DNA of 64,000 nucleotides from Alphaproteobacteria bacterium (GCA_041396705.1 JAWKYB010000004.1:302169-366168), one strand, 5' to 3'; shown: positions 41,091 through 50,420, counted from the stretch's first letter. The notes: generated by a model from the sequence alone, not told the origin. Made by a program: numbers and translations.

Positions 41091-42149
41091 ATGCCGGACG
41101 ATCGCGCATCCGAGCCGCGCGCGCTGGCGCGCAAGGTCACGCTGCCGGCGTGGTGCTACCGCGACGCCGATCTCTACCAGCGCGAGCGGCGCGAGATCTT
41201 CGCCAAGTGCTGGCAGCTTTTCGCGCATGAGGACCAGCTGCGCGAGCCCGGCGCCTATGTCGCCGACACGGTCGCCGGTTTTCCGCTGTTCGTGCTGCGC
41301 GGCCGCGACGGCGCGCTGCGCGGCTTCCACAACGTCTGCCGCCATCGCGCCGCGCCGCTGGTCGACGCCGGCCAGGGCCGCTGCGATGTGCTGCGCTGCC
41401 GCTATCACGGCTGGCTGTACGACCACGACGGCAACCTCAAGAAGACGCCGCTGTTCGGCGAGGATGCGAGCTTCGATCCGGCCGAATTCGGCCTGTTCCC
41501 GATCCGGGTCGAGAGCTGGCGCGGTTTCGTCATGGTCAACATCGACCGCGACGCAGCGCCCTTCGCCGCCGCGCATGCCGGCTTCATCGCCGAATGCGCC
41601 GAACTGCCGCTGGAGGACTATCGCTTCCACAGCCGGCTGACCCATCCGGTCGCCTGCAACTGGAAGACCTATGTCGAGAACTATCTCGAGGCCTATCACG
41701 TGCCCTATGTCCACCCGGCGCTGTCGAAGGAGGTCGACGTCGGCACATACCAGGTGTTGCCGCGGGACGGCTACATGCTGCACGTCAGCCCGCCGCGCAG
41801 CCCCGGCCAGGCCCGGGTCAACCAGGGCTTCTGGGCATTCGCCCTGCCGAACTGGGCGTTCAACGTCTATGGCGTCGGCGCCGCGATCGAGCGGATGAAG
41901 CCGGACGGCCTCGGCGGCATGGTGATCGACTATCTCTACATGTTCGCCAAGGATGCCGGCGACGCCGCCGTCGCCGATGCGCTGGCGATGTCGCGGGTGA
42001 CCACGGCCGAGGACGCCCGCATCTGCGAGCAGGTCCAGGTCAACCTCGATGCCGGCGTCTACGAAACCGGCCGGGTCTCGCCGCGCTACGAGAACGGCCT
42101 GGCCGAGTTCCACGCCTGGGTGGCGGCGCGGATGGGGCTGGACGTCTAG
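41091..42149 (+). CDS. Rieske non-heme iron oxygenase alpha subunit
   Basis: This 352-residue enzyme has a Rieske [2Fe-2S] site formed by Cys83, His85, Cys103 and His106 (VCRHRAAPL, RCRYHGW). The catalytic domain has mononuclear-iron His203 and His208 in YLEAYHVPYVHPA, with a C-terminal acidic ligand expected further on. The overall layout and NWKTYVENYLEAYHVP resemble the choline monooxygenase / glycine-betaine demethylase (GbcA) group and related aromatic-ring oxygenases. No reductase partner is encoded nearby, so electrons must come from elsewhere. The substrate is unknown; quaternary amines are one option, by similarity only. Confidence 0.88.
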   Translation: MPDDRASEPRALARKVTLPAWCYRDADLYQRERREIFAKCWQLFAHEDQLREPGAYVADTVAGFPLFVLRGRDGALRGFHNVCRHRAAPLVDAGQGRCDVLRCRYHGWLYDHDGNLKKTPLFGEDASFDPAEFGLFPIRVESWRGFVMVNIDRDAAPFAAAHAGFIAECAELPLEDYRFHSRLTHPVACNWKTYVENYLEAYHVPYVHPALSKEVDVGTYQVLPRDGYMLHVSPPRSPGQARVNQGFWAFALPNWAFNVYGVGAAIERMKPDGLGGMVIDYLYMFAKDAGDAAVADALAMSRVTTAEDARICEQVQVNLDAGVYETGRVSPRYENGLAEFHAWVAARMGLDV

Positions 42150-42163
42150 GCCGGCCGGCCGGG

Positions 42164-42994
42164 TCAACCCAGCATTGCCAGCACCAGCCGGGTCGAGATC
42201 GCCAGCAGGAACAGGCCGAAGCCGATCTGCAGCTTGCGCTTGCTCCAGCGATGCGCCATCCGCGCGCCGATCGGGGCGAGCAGGATGGTGATCGGGATGA
42301 CCAGGGCGACCGCCAGCAGGTTGACGTAGCCGACCGAGAACGGCGGCAGCCCTTCCACGCTCCAGCCCGCCACGGCATAGCCGATGGCGCCGGGGATGGC
42401 GATCAGCACGCCGACCCCGGCCGAGGTCGCCACCGCCTGATGGATCGGCCGGTTGAACAGCGTCATGTAGGTGTTGTTGATGACGCCGCCGCCGATGCCC
42501 ATCAGCGCCGAGACGAAGCCGATCAGCGCGCCGGAGACCGCGCGCAGCGGCTCGCCGGGAATGTCCGGACCGAGGCGCAGCTTGTCGAGGTTCAGCAGCA
42601 GCCGGATGCCGATGGTGCTGGCGATGCCGGCGAAGATCAGGCGCAGCACGTCGCCGGAGACGAAGGCCGCGACCAGCGCCGCGGCCGCCACCCCCAGCGG
42701 CACCGGCACGATCCACGATCTGAGCAGGCCGGTGTCGACCTTGCCGGACTTGAGGTGGGCGAGGGTCGAGCGGATCGAAGTCGGCACCACCACCGCCAGC
42801 GCGGTGCCGACGCCGACATGCACCTGGATCGCCGGGTCGAAGTGCAGCGCGTCCAGCACCTCCACCATCACCGGCACGATGATGCCGCCGCCGCCGATGC
42901 CGAACAGGCCGGCCAGCAGCCCGGCGACGACGCCGGCCGCCATCAGGGATCCGGCCAGCAGCGCCAGCTCGCCGAAGGATACGGTGATGTCCAT
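42164..42994 (-). CDS. TauE/SafE family sulfite/organosulfur exporter-like permease
   Basis: This 276-residue membrane protein has about eight hydrophobic segments and two pseudo-repeats: GVVAGLLAGLFGIGGGGIIV near the N-terminus and GFVSALMGIGGGVINNTYM in the second half, both diagnostic of the TauE/SafE (DUF81) family. These proteins export sulfite, sulfoacetate or similar anions. ATG is at 42992-42994. It is convergent with the Rieske gene and follows the amino-acid permease by 131 bases. If the Rieske enzyme or a linked pathway releases an anionic product this permease could export it, but no direct link is shown. Confidence 0.88.
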   Translation of the reverse strand: MDITVSFGELALLAGSLMAAGVVAGLLAGLFGIGGGGIIVPVMVEVLDALHFDPAIQVHVGVGTALAVVVPTSIRSTLAHLKSGKVDTGLLRSWIVPVPLGVAAAALVAAFVSGDVLRLIFAGIASTIGIRLLLNLDKLRLGPDIPGEPLRAVSGALIGFVSALMGIGGGVINNTYMTLFNRPIHQAVATSAGVGVLIAIPGAIGYAVAGWSVEGLPPFSVGYVNLLAVALVIPITILLAPIGARMAHRWSKRKLQIGFGLFLLAISTRLVLAMLG

Positions 42995-43125
42995 GGGCAG
43001 CAGCGGCCGCGACGGTGAACGGGAACCAGACAGCGATGACTACCCGATCGCGGGCCGCCTGTCGCGCGCTGCGGGCGCATGGCAGGCATGCGCCGGACAG
43101 GCCGGAGCCGTGGGGCCGGCCGGCC

Positions 43126-44325
43126 TCAGTCGACCCGAACCCCCTTGCCGTATTTCTTCTCGATCCGCGCCTGGATCATCTCGAACACGAACGACAGCCC
43201 CCAGTAGATCAGGGCCGCCACGATCAGCATCTCCATGACCTTGAACTCGGAGCGGCCATGGGTGCGGGCCAGGTACATCAGCTCCCAGGCGCCGAGCACC
43301 GAGACCAGCGAGGAATCCTTCAGCATGGCGATGAACTGGTTGCCGGTCGGCGGAATGATCAGCCGCATCGCCTGCGGCAGGACGATCAGCTGCATCGTCC
43401 GGCCCTTGGTCAGGCCGAGCGAGGCCGCCGCCTCGGACTGGCCCTTGGGGATCGCCAGGATGCCGGCGCGGAAGATCTCGGCCATATAGGCGCCGTAGCA
43501 CAGCGAGACCGCGATGATGCCGGCGGTCAGCGCGTCGATCACCACGCCGAGCTGCGGCAGGCCGGAGTAGATCAGCACCAGCTGCAGCAGCAGCGGCGTG
43601 CCGCGGAAGAACGAGGTGTAGAAGGTGGCGACGCCGAAGGCCGCGCCGTTGCTGGACAGCCGGGCCAGCGCGGCGATCAGCGCCAGGATGGTCGAGGCGA
43701 CGATCGACACGATGCAGATGAACAGCGTCAGCGCCGCGCCCTGCAGGAAGCCGTCGTGCAGCTCGAGCCCGATCAGGTGCGGCGTGCGTTCCTCGATGAA
43801 GGCGAAGTCGAGGTCGAAGCTGACGAAGAACCAGATGAACAGGCCCAGCAGCTCGGCCCACATCACGCCGACCTGGATGGCGAAGGGCAGCGGGCTTTCG
43901 GTCCGGCGGCCGGCCCGGCTGCCTTGCTGGAAGGCCCGGACGAAGTCCGGAATGCGCGAGATCAGCCAGAAGTTGACGGTGATCGCCAGCGCGAGCAGGG
44001 CGGCGAAGCCCCAGTTGACGATCGCCACGGCCTGGAACAGATGGTCGGGATGGCCGTCGCGGCTGCCGGGGTCGAAGGCGGGACCCATGTCGAAGGCGAG
44101 GTCGAGCGCGAAGCGGCCGACGAAGTTGAGCTCGTCCTCCTTGATCTGCTTCTCGCCGATGCCGGTGTGGTCGAGCAGCCCGAGCACCAGCCAGGCGAAC
44201 AGGAACAGCAGCAGCCAGCGAACGGCACGCCGTTCGCTGAGCTGCAGCAGCGCATCGAGCGTCGACCGCTCCTCGTCCGGCAGCGCGCGGGCCGGCGGGC
44301 GTCCGTCGAGGCGGACCTCAGCCAT
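43126..44325 (-). CDS. Amino-acid ABC transporter permease with long N-terminal extension
   Basis: This 399-residue protein has a standard HisM/GlnP-type permease domain in its C-terminal 220 residues: DGFLQGAALTLFICIVSIVA, FRGTPLLLQLVLIYSGLPQL, EIFRAGILAIPKGQSEAAAS, and LPQAMRLIIPPTGNQFIAML. The N-terminal 170 residues are extra and contain about three membrane segments (around 36-54, 98-122, 148-170). Typical single-gene permeases of this family are about 220-270 residues. It follows the binding protein gene by 71 bases. No ATPase subunit is encoded nearby, so it must be shared or located elsewhere. Confidence 0.9.
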   Translation of the reverse strand: MAEVRLDGRPPARALPDEERSTLDALLQLSERRAVRWLLLFLFAWLVLGLLDHTGIGEKQIKEDELNFVGRFALDLAFDMGPAFDPGSRDGHPDHLFQAVAIVNWGFAALLALAITVNFWLISRIPDFVRAFQQGSRAGRRTESPLPFAIQVGVMWAELLGLFIWFFVSFDLDFAFIEERTPHLIGLELHDGFLQGAALTLFICIVSIVASTILALIAALARLSSNGAAFGVATFYTSFFRGTPLLLQLVLIYSGLPQLGVVIDALTAGIIAVSLCYGAYMAEIFRAGILAIPKGQSEAAASLGLTKGRTMQLIVLPQAMRLIIPPTGNQFIAMLKDSSLVSVLGAWELMYLARTHGRSEFKVMEMLIVAALIYWGLSFVFEMIQARIEKKYGKGVRVD

Positions 44326-44396
44326 GGCGCGGCCCCGTCCCCTGTCGCCCGTCGCGCGGGACGGGGCCTCGGCGCGCCGGAGTTCCGGTGCTCACG

Positions 44397-45218
44397 TCAC
44401 TGGGTCAGGTCGGCGCCGTACCACTTCTCGCTGAGCGCAGCCAGCGTGCCGTCCTCGCGCAGTTCGGCGACGACCTCGGCCAGCCTGGCGCCCCATTCCG
44501 GGTCGCCCTTGTCGATCGCCACCGACAGCGGCTCCAGGAACAACGGGTCGCCGACCACCTTGATCGGATAGCCGGCGTCGATCGCGCCGAGAATGGTCGG
44601 CAGCGCGGTCATCGCCGCATCGAGGCGGACGCCGTCGCCGAGCGCCAGGTCGTCGAGCGCCAGCTGGTCGGTGTCGTAGGTGGCGATCACCGCGTCGTCG
44701 ATGACGTAGTCGAAGGAGGGCGCTCCCTCGGCATCGATCACCAACGCATGGTTCAGGTAGTTCTCGTAGGTGGTGGCGACGCCGACGCCGATCTTGGTGC
44801 CGGAGGCATCGGCCGGCGTGGCGATGGTCTCGTTGTCGGCGTGCACGGCCAGCGAGGCGGGCGTGTAGTAGTAGATCGCCGGGAAGTCGAGCACCTCCTT
44901 GCGCTCGGCGGTCGGCGTCATCGAGCCGACCGAGAGGTCCCAGCGACCGCCCCAGCTGCCGGCGGTGATGATGTCCCAACCCGGCGTGACGAACTGGATC
45001 TCGACGCCCAGCTTCTCGGCGATCGCCCGGCCGACGTCGATGTCGAAGCCCTCGAACTCGTTCTGGGCGTTCAGGAAGGACTGCGGCGGGTATTCGGCGT
45101 CGGTCGACATGACCATGACGCCCTCGCCCATCACCTTGTCCAGCACGTCGCCGGCCTGCGCCGCCGTTGCCAGCGCGGTGGCGCCGATCAGACCGATCGT
45201 CAGGGTTCGCAGTGTCAT
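44397..45218 (-). CDS. Periplasmic amino-acid-binding protein (ABC family 3)
   Basis: The 273-residue protein has a signal peptide (LRTLTIGLIGATALATAAQA) and starts at ATG 45216-45218 after AGAGGGA. The mature domain carries the family 3 pattern: VMSTDAEYPPQSFLNAQNEF, EGFDIDVGRAIAEKLGVEIQ, WDLSVGSMTPTAERKEVLDF and IGVGVATTYENYL. It delivers polar amino acids or small amines to the downstream permease. The bilobed Venus-flytrap fold is clear, but the ligand-contact residues do not identify a particular amino acid. Confidence 0.93.
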   Translation of the reverse strand: MTLRTLTIGLIGATALATAAQAGDVLDKVMGEGVMVMSTDAEYPPQSFLNAQNEFEGFDIDVGRAIAEKLGVEIQFVTPGWDIITAGSWGGRWDLSVGSMTPTAERKEVLDFPAIYYYTPASLAVHADNETIATPADASGTKIGVGVATTYENYLNHALVIDAEGAPSFDYVIDDAVIATYDTDQLALDDLALGDGVRLDAAMTALPTILGAIDAGYPIKVVGDPLFLEPLSVAIDKGDPEWGARLAEVVAELREDGTLAALSEKWYGADLTQ

Positions 45219-45406
45219 CGTGTCCCTCTCGTCCTGTGTGGCCTCCCGGCTGTACCGCCGGGTTTCGCGAATGGCCAGCGTGCCCTTGCCGCTGGGCCGG
45301 CGCAAGTGCCATCGCATGCGCCGGGCGTCCGCCGGTCGCGGCGGCGGCGGGTAGGACGGAAGGATGCGGCGCCCGCGCCGAGCGGGGCGGGCGCCGCTTC
45401 GGGTCG

Positions 45407-46366
45407 TCAGGCCCTGATTTCCTGGCGCTGGAACGCCACATAGGCGATGGCGAACAGCACCAGTAGGCCGGCGACCATTCCGGCCAGATGCGGCCAGACC
45501 AGCAGCAGGCTCTGCGACACCGGCAGCGGTGCGCCGAGCACCGCCTGGTGCATCTGGCTGGCGAAGACGATGCCGAGCGACCGGGTCGCCGGGTTGAGCA
45601 GGCCCAGCGTCAGCTCGCCGAACAGCACGTTGGGGGAGATGCGCGCGATGCCGGTCTGCCATTCGACCGCCGCCACCGCGGTGGCCGGGTCGTACGGATC
45701 GACGGTGACCAGGCTGCCGGCGATCAGCGGCGCCAGCATCGGCCAGAACACCGCGAACACCAGCCACAGCGTCAGCGCGGCCAGCGCCGAGGTCGCCGGC
45801 GCCCGGAACAGGGTCGAGAACAGCATGGCCACCGCCAGCCAGACGCCGGAATAGACGAAGGCGCCGAGCAGGAAGGCGAGCCCGCGGACGATCTCCTCGC
45901 CGCTGGGCGGCAGGCCCAGCATCAGGATGCCCATGCCGGTGACCAGCAGCCAAAGGGTAACCAGGCAGATCGCGATGACGATCAGGCTGCCGAGGAACTT
46001 CCCGGCCAGCAGCGCGTCGCGGTAGATCGGCTGCGACAGCACGCGCGACAGCGTGCGGCGGTTGTATTCCCCGTTGATCGCGTCGAAGCCGAGCGCGACC
46101 GCCACCAGCGGCAGCAGGAAGCCGAGGAAGGCGACGAAGGACGGCAGCGGGTCCTGCGCGGTGGTGAACACCCGCAGGAACAGGAACTGGTCCTCGCCGA
46201 TGGTCTGCTTGATCTGCCCGATCGTCGCATAGACCGAGCCGACCGCCGTCAGGATCACCAGCAGCATCACCAGATGGATGCGCGCGCTGGTCATATGGTC
46301 GGCCGCTTCCTTCAGCGCGACCGTGGCCAGTCCGGTGAACGGCGAACCCTCACGCCGCCTTGGCAT
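45407..46366 (-). CDS. ABC-2 type permease of NEW3-linked transporter
   Basis: The 319-residue membrane protein starts at ATG 46364-46366 and overlaps the ATPase end by 17 bases; GAGGAGCAG lies upstream. It has a cytoplasmic N-terminal helix (ATVALKEAADHMTSARIHLV), about six membrane segments, and a large extracytoplasmic portion between the first two. FDAINGEYNRRTLSRVLSQP is typical of ABC-2 permeases in the NosY/YhaP-like group. With the adjacent ATPase and NEW3 protein it forms an operon seen in several alphaproteobacteria. The cargo is unknown; envelope maintenance is plausible given the divergent degP gene. Confidence 0.87.
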   Translation of the reverse strand: MPRRREGSPFTGLATVALKEAADHMTSARIHLVMLLVILTAVGSVYATIGQIKQTIGEDQFLFLRVFTTAQDPLPSFVAFLGFLLPLVAVALGFDAINGEYNRRTLSRVLSQPIYRDALLAGKFLGSLIVIAICLVTLWLLVTGMGILMLGLPPSGEEIVRGLAFLLGAFVYSGVWLAVAMLFSTLFRAPATSALAALTLWLVFAVFWPMLAPLIAGSLVTVDPYDPATAVAAVEWQTGIARISPNVLFGELTLGLLNPATRSLGIVFASQMHQAVLGAPLPVSQSLLLVWPHLAGMVAGLLVLFAIAYVAFQRQEIRA

Positions 46367-47291
46367 GGTCCTGCTCCTCGAAATAGCGGGCATAGACGGC
46401 GTCCAGCGTCACGTGGCGCACGTCCATCGAGCGCAGGGCGCCACCGGCGCCGACAACGCGACGGGCAATGTCCGCGCGTATGTCGGCGTCGGCGTCGATT
46501 CGCCAGCGGCCCGCCTGCGTGGCAGAGACGCTGGTGACGTGCGGCGCGCCCCCCAGCAGCGCCGCGAGGTCGACGCCTTCGGCATCGACGTCGACCACGT
46601 GGGATCCGCCGAGCACGCCGGCGGTCAGGTCGGAGACGCGACCGGCCAGCCCGATCCGTCCCTTGTTGAACAGGGCCACCCGGTGACAGATGGTCTGCAC
46701 GATGTTGAGCATGTGCGACGACAGCACGATGGTCATGCCGTCGCGCGACAGCAGCCCGATCAGGTCGAGCAGCTCCTGGGTCGACTGCGGGTCGAGGCCG
46801 GAGGTGGGTTCGTCGAGGATGGCGATCTCGGCCTGCTTGGCCAGCACGTCGGCGAGGCCGAGGCGCTGGCGCATGCCGTGCGAGTAGGTGCCGACGCGCC
46901 GTTCGGCCACGTCGCTGAGCCGCACACGCGCCAGCGCCTCGTCGATTCGCCGCTTCGCCTCCGCCTGGCGCACGCCGGCCAGCCGGGCCGAGTAGGCCAG
47001 GTTCTCCGTCGCGGTCAGCCGATCGTAGAAGCCGACCTGGTCCGGCAGGTAGCCGACCCTGCGCTTGACCGCCAGCGGCTGACGCAGCGGATCGAGGCCG
47101 AGGATGCGCACGGTTCCGGCGGACGGCTCGGTCAGGCCGAGCAGCATCAGGATGGTGGTGGTCTTGCCGGATCCGTTGGGCCCGAGCAGACCGAACACCT
47201 CGCCCTTGTCGACCGACAGGTCGATGCCGGCGACCGCAGCGACCCGGCCGTAGCGCTTGACCAGGCCCTGCGTCTGGATGACCGCGTTCAT
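46350..47291 (-). CDS. ABC transporter ATPase (CcmA/NosF-like)
   Basis: This 313-residue ATPase has Walker A GPNGSGKTT (37-45), a Q-loop in GYLPDQVGFYDRLTATENLA, signature YSHGMRQRLGLADVL and Walker B AILDEPTSGLDPQ, all intact. The C-terminal 90 residues are an extra domain common in ABC-2 exporters (for example NatA/NosF). Its ATG overlaps the NEW3 stop as ATGA and its end overlaps the permease start, so the three genes are strictly co-translated. Confidence 0.92.
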   Translation of the reverse strand: MNAVIQTQGLVKRYGRVAAVAGIDLSVDKGEVFGLLGPNGSGKTTTILMLLGLTEPSAGTVRILGLDPLRQPLAVKRRVGYLPDQVGFYDRLTATENLAYSARLAGVRQAEAKRRIDEALARVRLSDVAERRVGTYSHGMRQRLGLADVLAKQAEIAILDEPTSGLDPQSTQELLDLIGLLSRDGMTIVLSSHMLNIVQTICHRVALFNKGRIGLAGRVSDLTAGVLGGSHVVDVDAEGVDLAALLGGAPHVTSVSATQAGRWRIDADADIRADIARRVVGAGGALRSMDVRHVTLDAVYARYFEEQDHAKAA

Positions 47292-48508
47292 CGCCGGCCA
47301 TACCGGGCAACGGCGATGACCAGCACCACGACGGCGGCGCCGATCACGCCCAGGCCGACGATGCCCCAGATCGTCGAGGTCCGCACGGTGACGCGGAAGC
47401 TGGCGTTGTCGGAGGTGCCGTCGCCGTTGGAACGCACCGCGACCACATAGTCGCCGGCGATCGCCTGGTTCGACGGCGTCATGGTGACGGCGACGTCGAC
47501 GGTCTCGCCGGGCTGCACCGCGGGAATTCCCTCCGGCGCGAAGCTGACCTTCCAGCCCTGCGGCGGGCTGGCGGCCATTTTCACCGTCTCGGCGGGCGCG
47601 GTGCCGGTGTTGGTCAGCGCGAAGGTGAAGGTGCGGTCCTCGCCGGCGGTGGCATCGCCCGACAGCCGGCCGTCGGGCCCGGACAGCGACAGGGTCGGGT
47701 GGCCGGTGATGTCGAGCATCAGCGGGATCTGGGCGGTGGCGTCGTCGCCGGCGGCGCCGATCATCACCGGATACTGGCCGGCCGGCGTGTCCTGCGCCGG
47801 CTTGACGCTGACGGTCATGTCCTTGGACTGGCCGGCGCCGAGCGGCAGGCTGGTCAGCTCCTGCGAGCCGTAGCGCTCCTTGAAGGTGACCTCGAAGCCG
47901 GGCTCGGCCTGCGAGACCAGGTTGATCACCGTGTCCTCCTGGCCCTCGTTGGTGACCTTGATCTGGAAGTCGAAGGTGGACCGCACCGTGCCGCGCAGCG
48001 CGGGCAGGGTCGGCGTCAGCGTCAGCCGCGCGGGCTCGGTCTCGGTCAGGTTCAGCGAAATCGGCAGGCGCAGCGTCTGGCCGTCGGCGCGGCCGACGAC
48101 GGCGAAGTCGTAGGCCTGGTACGCCGCGTCGGCCGCCGGCGTCAGCTTCAGCGACAGGGCGACCGGGCGACCGGCGGTGGCGATGGCGGCGCCGACCGGC
48201 CGGCCGTCGCCGTCGATCTCCCAGTGCCAGCCTTCCGGCAGGCCCGTGACATCGAATTCCACCCGTTGCGGTTCGAGCCCCTGGTTGGCCAGGGTCAGGT
48301 CGATGCTGATGTCGCCGCCGGCCTGGCCGCCGAGCATGGGGTAGGGGGTGGTGAGCCACAGTCCCGGCGGACCCTGGACGTCCTGCAGTTCGGCCCCGTC
48401 GGCCTGGGTACCGGTCGCGGCGAGGGTGAAGTGCGGCGTTGCGAAGAGCAAGGCGGCAGCGATCGTCGCCCCGCACACGGCGGCGGCGACGCGAAAGCGC
48501 AGGACCAT
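47288..48508 (-). CDS. NEW3-domain periplasmic protein with C-terminal anchor
   Basis: This 406-residue protein has a signal peptide (AAVCGATIAAALLFATPHFT), three tandem Ig-like NEW3 (alpha-galactosidase-associated) repeats (for example LTLANQGLEPQRVEFDVTGL, IKVTNEGQEDTVINLVSQAE and FALTNTGTAPAETVKMAASP), and a C-terminal membrane helix (about 378-402: IVGLGVIGAAVVVLVIAVAR). It probably displays a rod of Ig domains in the periplasm while anchored in the inner membrane, next to its own ABC-2 transporter. The start is ATG 48506-48508. Confidence 0.85.
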   Translation of the reverse strand: MVLRFRVAAAVCGATIAAALLFATPHFTLAATGTQADGAELQDVQGPPGLWLTTPYPMLGGQAGGDISIDLTLANQGLEPQRVEFDVTGLPEGWHWEIDGDGRPVGAAIATAGRPVALSLKLTPAADAAYQAYDFAVVGRADGQTLRLPISLNLTETEPARLTLTPTLPALRGTVRSTFDFQIKVTNEGQEDTVINLVSQAEPGFEVTFKERYGSQELTSLPLGAGQSKDMTVSVKPAQDTPAGQYPVMIGAAGDDATAQIPLMLDITGHPTLSLSGPDGRLSGDATAGEDRTFTFALTNTGTAPAETVKMAASPPQGWKVSFAPEGIPAVQPGETVDVAVTMTPSNQAIAGDYVVAVRSNGDGTSDNASFRVTVRTSTIWGIVGLGVIGAAVVVLVIAVARYGRR

Positions 48509-48944
48509 GGGTCAAGACCCCTGCATCATGTTGTCTGAGTTTGAAGGGGCTGTCGGTCAGTTCACCGGCAGCGGCGCCGGATTGTGGCCCGGATTGTGGC
48601 AGGAATCTGGCACCAGTATTAACTCGGCGTTAGTGCGCGGACATCGATTCCACATTGCCAACCCGCGAATTGGCGGCGTTTCGCGGCCTGGCGCCGTTCC
48701 GCGGCCACGCAGATTGTGGCGGGATTGTGATTTTCGCTTTGTGGCAGGGGCGCGGCGATTTTTCGGCAGCGCGCGGATACCCATATCGGCCGCAGGGAAC
48801 AGCCGATGGGCGCGCTCGCGCCCTGTGTGTCACGCACGGCCCGGCACGCGCCGGCCCGGTCTGCGACCACGGCACGGGGTGCCGCCGCGTCCCGGCGGTG
48901 CCACCGGTCGGTTCAGTTCGAACCCAATCGAGGAGCAATCATCA
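48509..48944. other. Divergent promoter region between NEW3-ABC operon and degP
   Basis: About 435 bases without a gene. It contains A+T-richer patches (around 48600-48665 and 48712-48785) and a family of repeated ATTGTGGC boxes (48581-48730), so it probably carries promoters and a shared regulatory site for both directions. Short open frames here look non-coding. Confidence 0.5.
48579..48745 (+). promoter_or_regulatory. Repeated ATTGTGGC boxes, likely regulator sites
   Basis: ATTGTGGC occurs at 48581-48588, 48593-48600 and 48713-48720, with ATTGTGAT at 48724-48731 and a looser TTTGTGGC near 48738-48745. The copies form two pairs spaced 12 and 11 bases, close to one helical turn, the usual spacing of dimeric response-regulator half-sites in direct repeat. 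No regulator can be named. Confidence 0.5.
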
Positions 48945-50420
48945 ATGCGCTCTCTAAGCCTCGACGTCTGTCGAGCCGGGGTGCCGGCCGTGGCGGCGCT
49001 CGCCCTGCTCGGGCCCCTGAACGCCGCCAATGCGCAGGCGATCGGCCCGGACTTCGCAGACATGGTGCAGCAGGTGCTGCCGTCGGTCGTCACCGTCTCG
49101 ATCGAAGGCCATCAGCCCGGCATGTCGCAGCAGATGCCCGGCCGCGGGCCCAATCCGTTCGGCCCCAACCCGTTCAATCCGTTCGGGCCGTTCGGTCCGT
49201 TCGGGCCAGGCGGTCCCGGCGGGCCGGGCTTCGGCCCCGGCCAGGACGATCCGGGCCAGCAGATCCAGGGCCTCGGCTCGGGCTTCATCATCGATCCGCG
49301 CGGCTATCTGGTCACCAACAACCACGTGATCGAGAATGCCGACAGCATCACGGTGACGCTGCACGACGGGCAGAGCTACGACGCGACGCTGATCGGGACC
49401 GATCCCAGCACCGATATCGCGGTGGTCAAGATCGACAGCGACGAGACCTTCCCTGCGGTGGCGTGGGGCGAAAGCGATTCGCTCCGGATCGGCAACTGGG
49501 TGGTGGCGATCGGCGGCCCGTTCGGGCTCAGCGGCACCGTGACGGCGGGCATCGTCTCGGCCACCGGCCGCGACCTGCATGCCGGCCCCTACGACAACTA
49601 CATCCAGTTCGACGCCTCGATCAATCCGGGCAACTCCGGCGGCCCCGTGTTCAACACCGACGGCGAGGTGGTTGCGATCAGCACCGCCATCGCCAGTCCC
49701 AGCCGCGGCAGCGTCGGCATCGGCTTCGCGGTGCCGGAATCGATCGCCCGGCCGGTGGTCGAGCAGCTGATGTCGACCGGCATGGTCGAGCGCGGTTTCA
49801 TCGGCGTGCAGATCCAGGCGGTCACCGACGAGCTGGCCCAGGCGATGGAGCTTGACAGCCCGACCGGCGCTCTGGTCGCCGAGGTGCGGCCGGATTCGCC
49901 CGCGGCCGCGGCCGGCATCCAAGCCGGCGACCTGATCATCGGCTTCAACGGCGAAAAGGTCGACAAGATGCACGACCTGCCGCGCATGGTCAGCGCGATC
50001 ACGCCCGGCACCACGGTGCCGCTGGAGGTGCTGCGCAACGGCGAGACCGTCGCACTGTCGATCACCGTCGGCCGGCTCGGCGGCGACCAGGTCGCAACGG
50101 CCGAGACGCCCGCGGTCGGCGAGCCGGTGGGTCGCCTCGGTCTGACGGTGGCGTCCGCGGCCGACTACGGCTGGCGCGGCGCGCACGGCGAGACCGACGG
50201 CGTGGTCATCACGGTGGTCGAAGCGGGCTCGCCCGCGGAGCGCGGCGGCCTGCTGGTCGGCGACGTGATCCTCGCGGTCGGCGGCCATGCGGTCGGCGAT
50301 GCCGCTGCCTTCAGCGAGGCGCTGGCCGCGCACGAGCGCGACGGCGACGCCATGGTGGCGCTGCTGGTCGAGCGCGACGGCGACCGTCGCTTCATCCCGC
50401 TGCCGCTTGCGACGTCGTAG
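48945..50420 (+). CDS. DegP/HtrA-type periplasmic serine protease
   Basis: The ATG at 48945 has AGGAGC eight bases upstream. The 491-residue product has a signal peptide (to about residue 31), a trypsin-like domain with His127 (TNNHVIENAD), Asp157 (DPSTDIAVVKI) and Ser231 (NPGNSGGPVF), and two PDZ domains (about 280-370 and 390-485). Between the first strand and the catalytic His lies an unusual Pro/Phe/Gly-rich insert (about 66-100), where DegP proteins have the LA loop. It degrades or refolds damaged periplasmic proteins. It is divergent from the NEW3-ABC operon and may share envelope-stress control with it. Confidence 0.93.
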   Translation: MRSLSLDVCRAGVPAVAALALLGPLNAANAQAIGPDFADMVQQVLPSVVTVSIEGHQPGMSQQMPGRGPNPFGPNPFNPFGPFGPFGPGGPGGPGFGPGQDDPGQQIQGLGSGFIIDPRGYLVTNNHVIENADSITVTLHDGQSYDATLIGTDPSTDIAVVKIDSDETFPAVAWGESDSLRIGNWVVAIGGPFGLSGTVTAGIVSATGRDLHAGPYDNYIQFDASINPGNSGGPVFNTDGEVVAISTAIASPSRGSVGIGFAVPESIARPVVEQLMSTGMVERGFIGVQIQAVTDELAQAMELDSPTGALVAEVRPDSPAAAAGIQAGDLIIGFNGEKVDKMHDLPRMVSAITPGTTVPLEVLRNGETVALSITVGRLGGDQVATAETPAVGEPVGRLGLTVASAADYGWRGAHGETDGVVITVVEAGSPAERGGLLVGDVILAVGGHAVGDAAAFSEALAAHERDGDAMVALLVERDGDRRFIPLPLATS

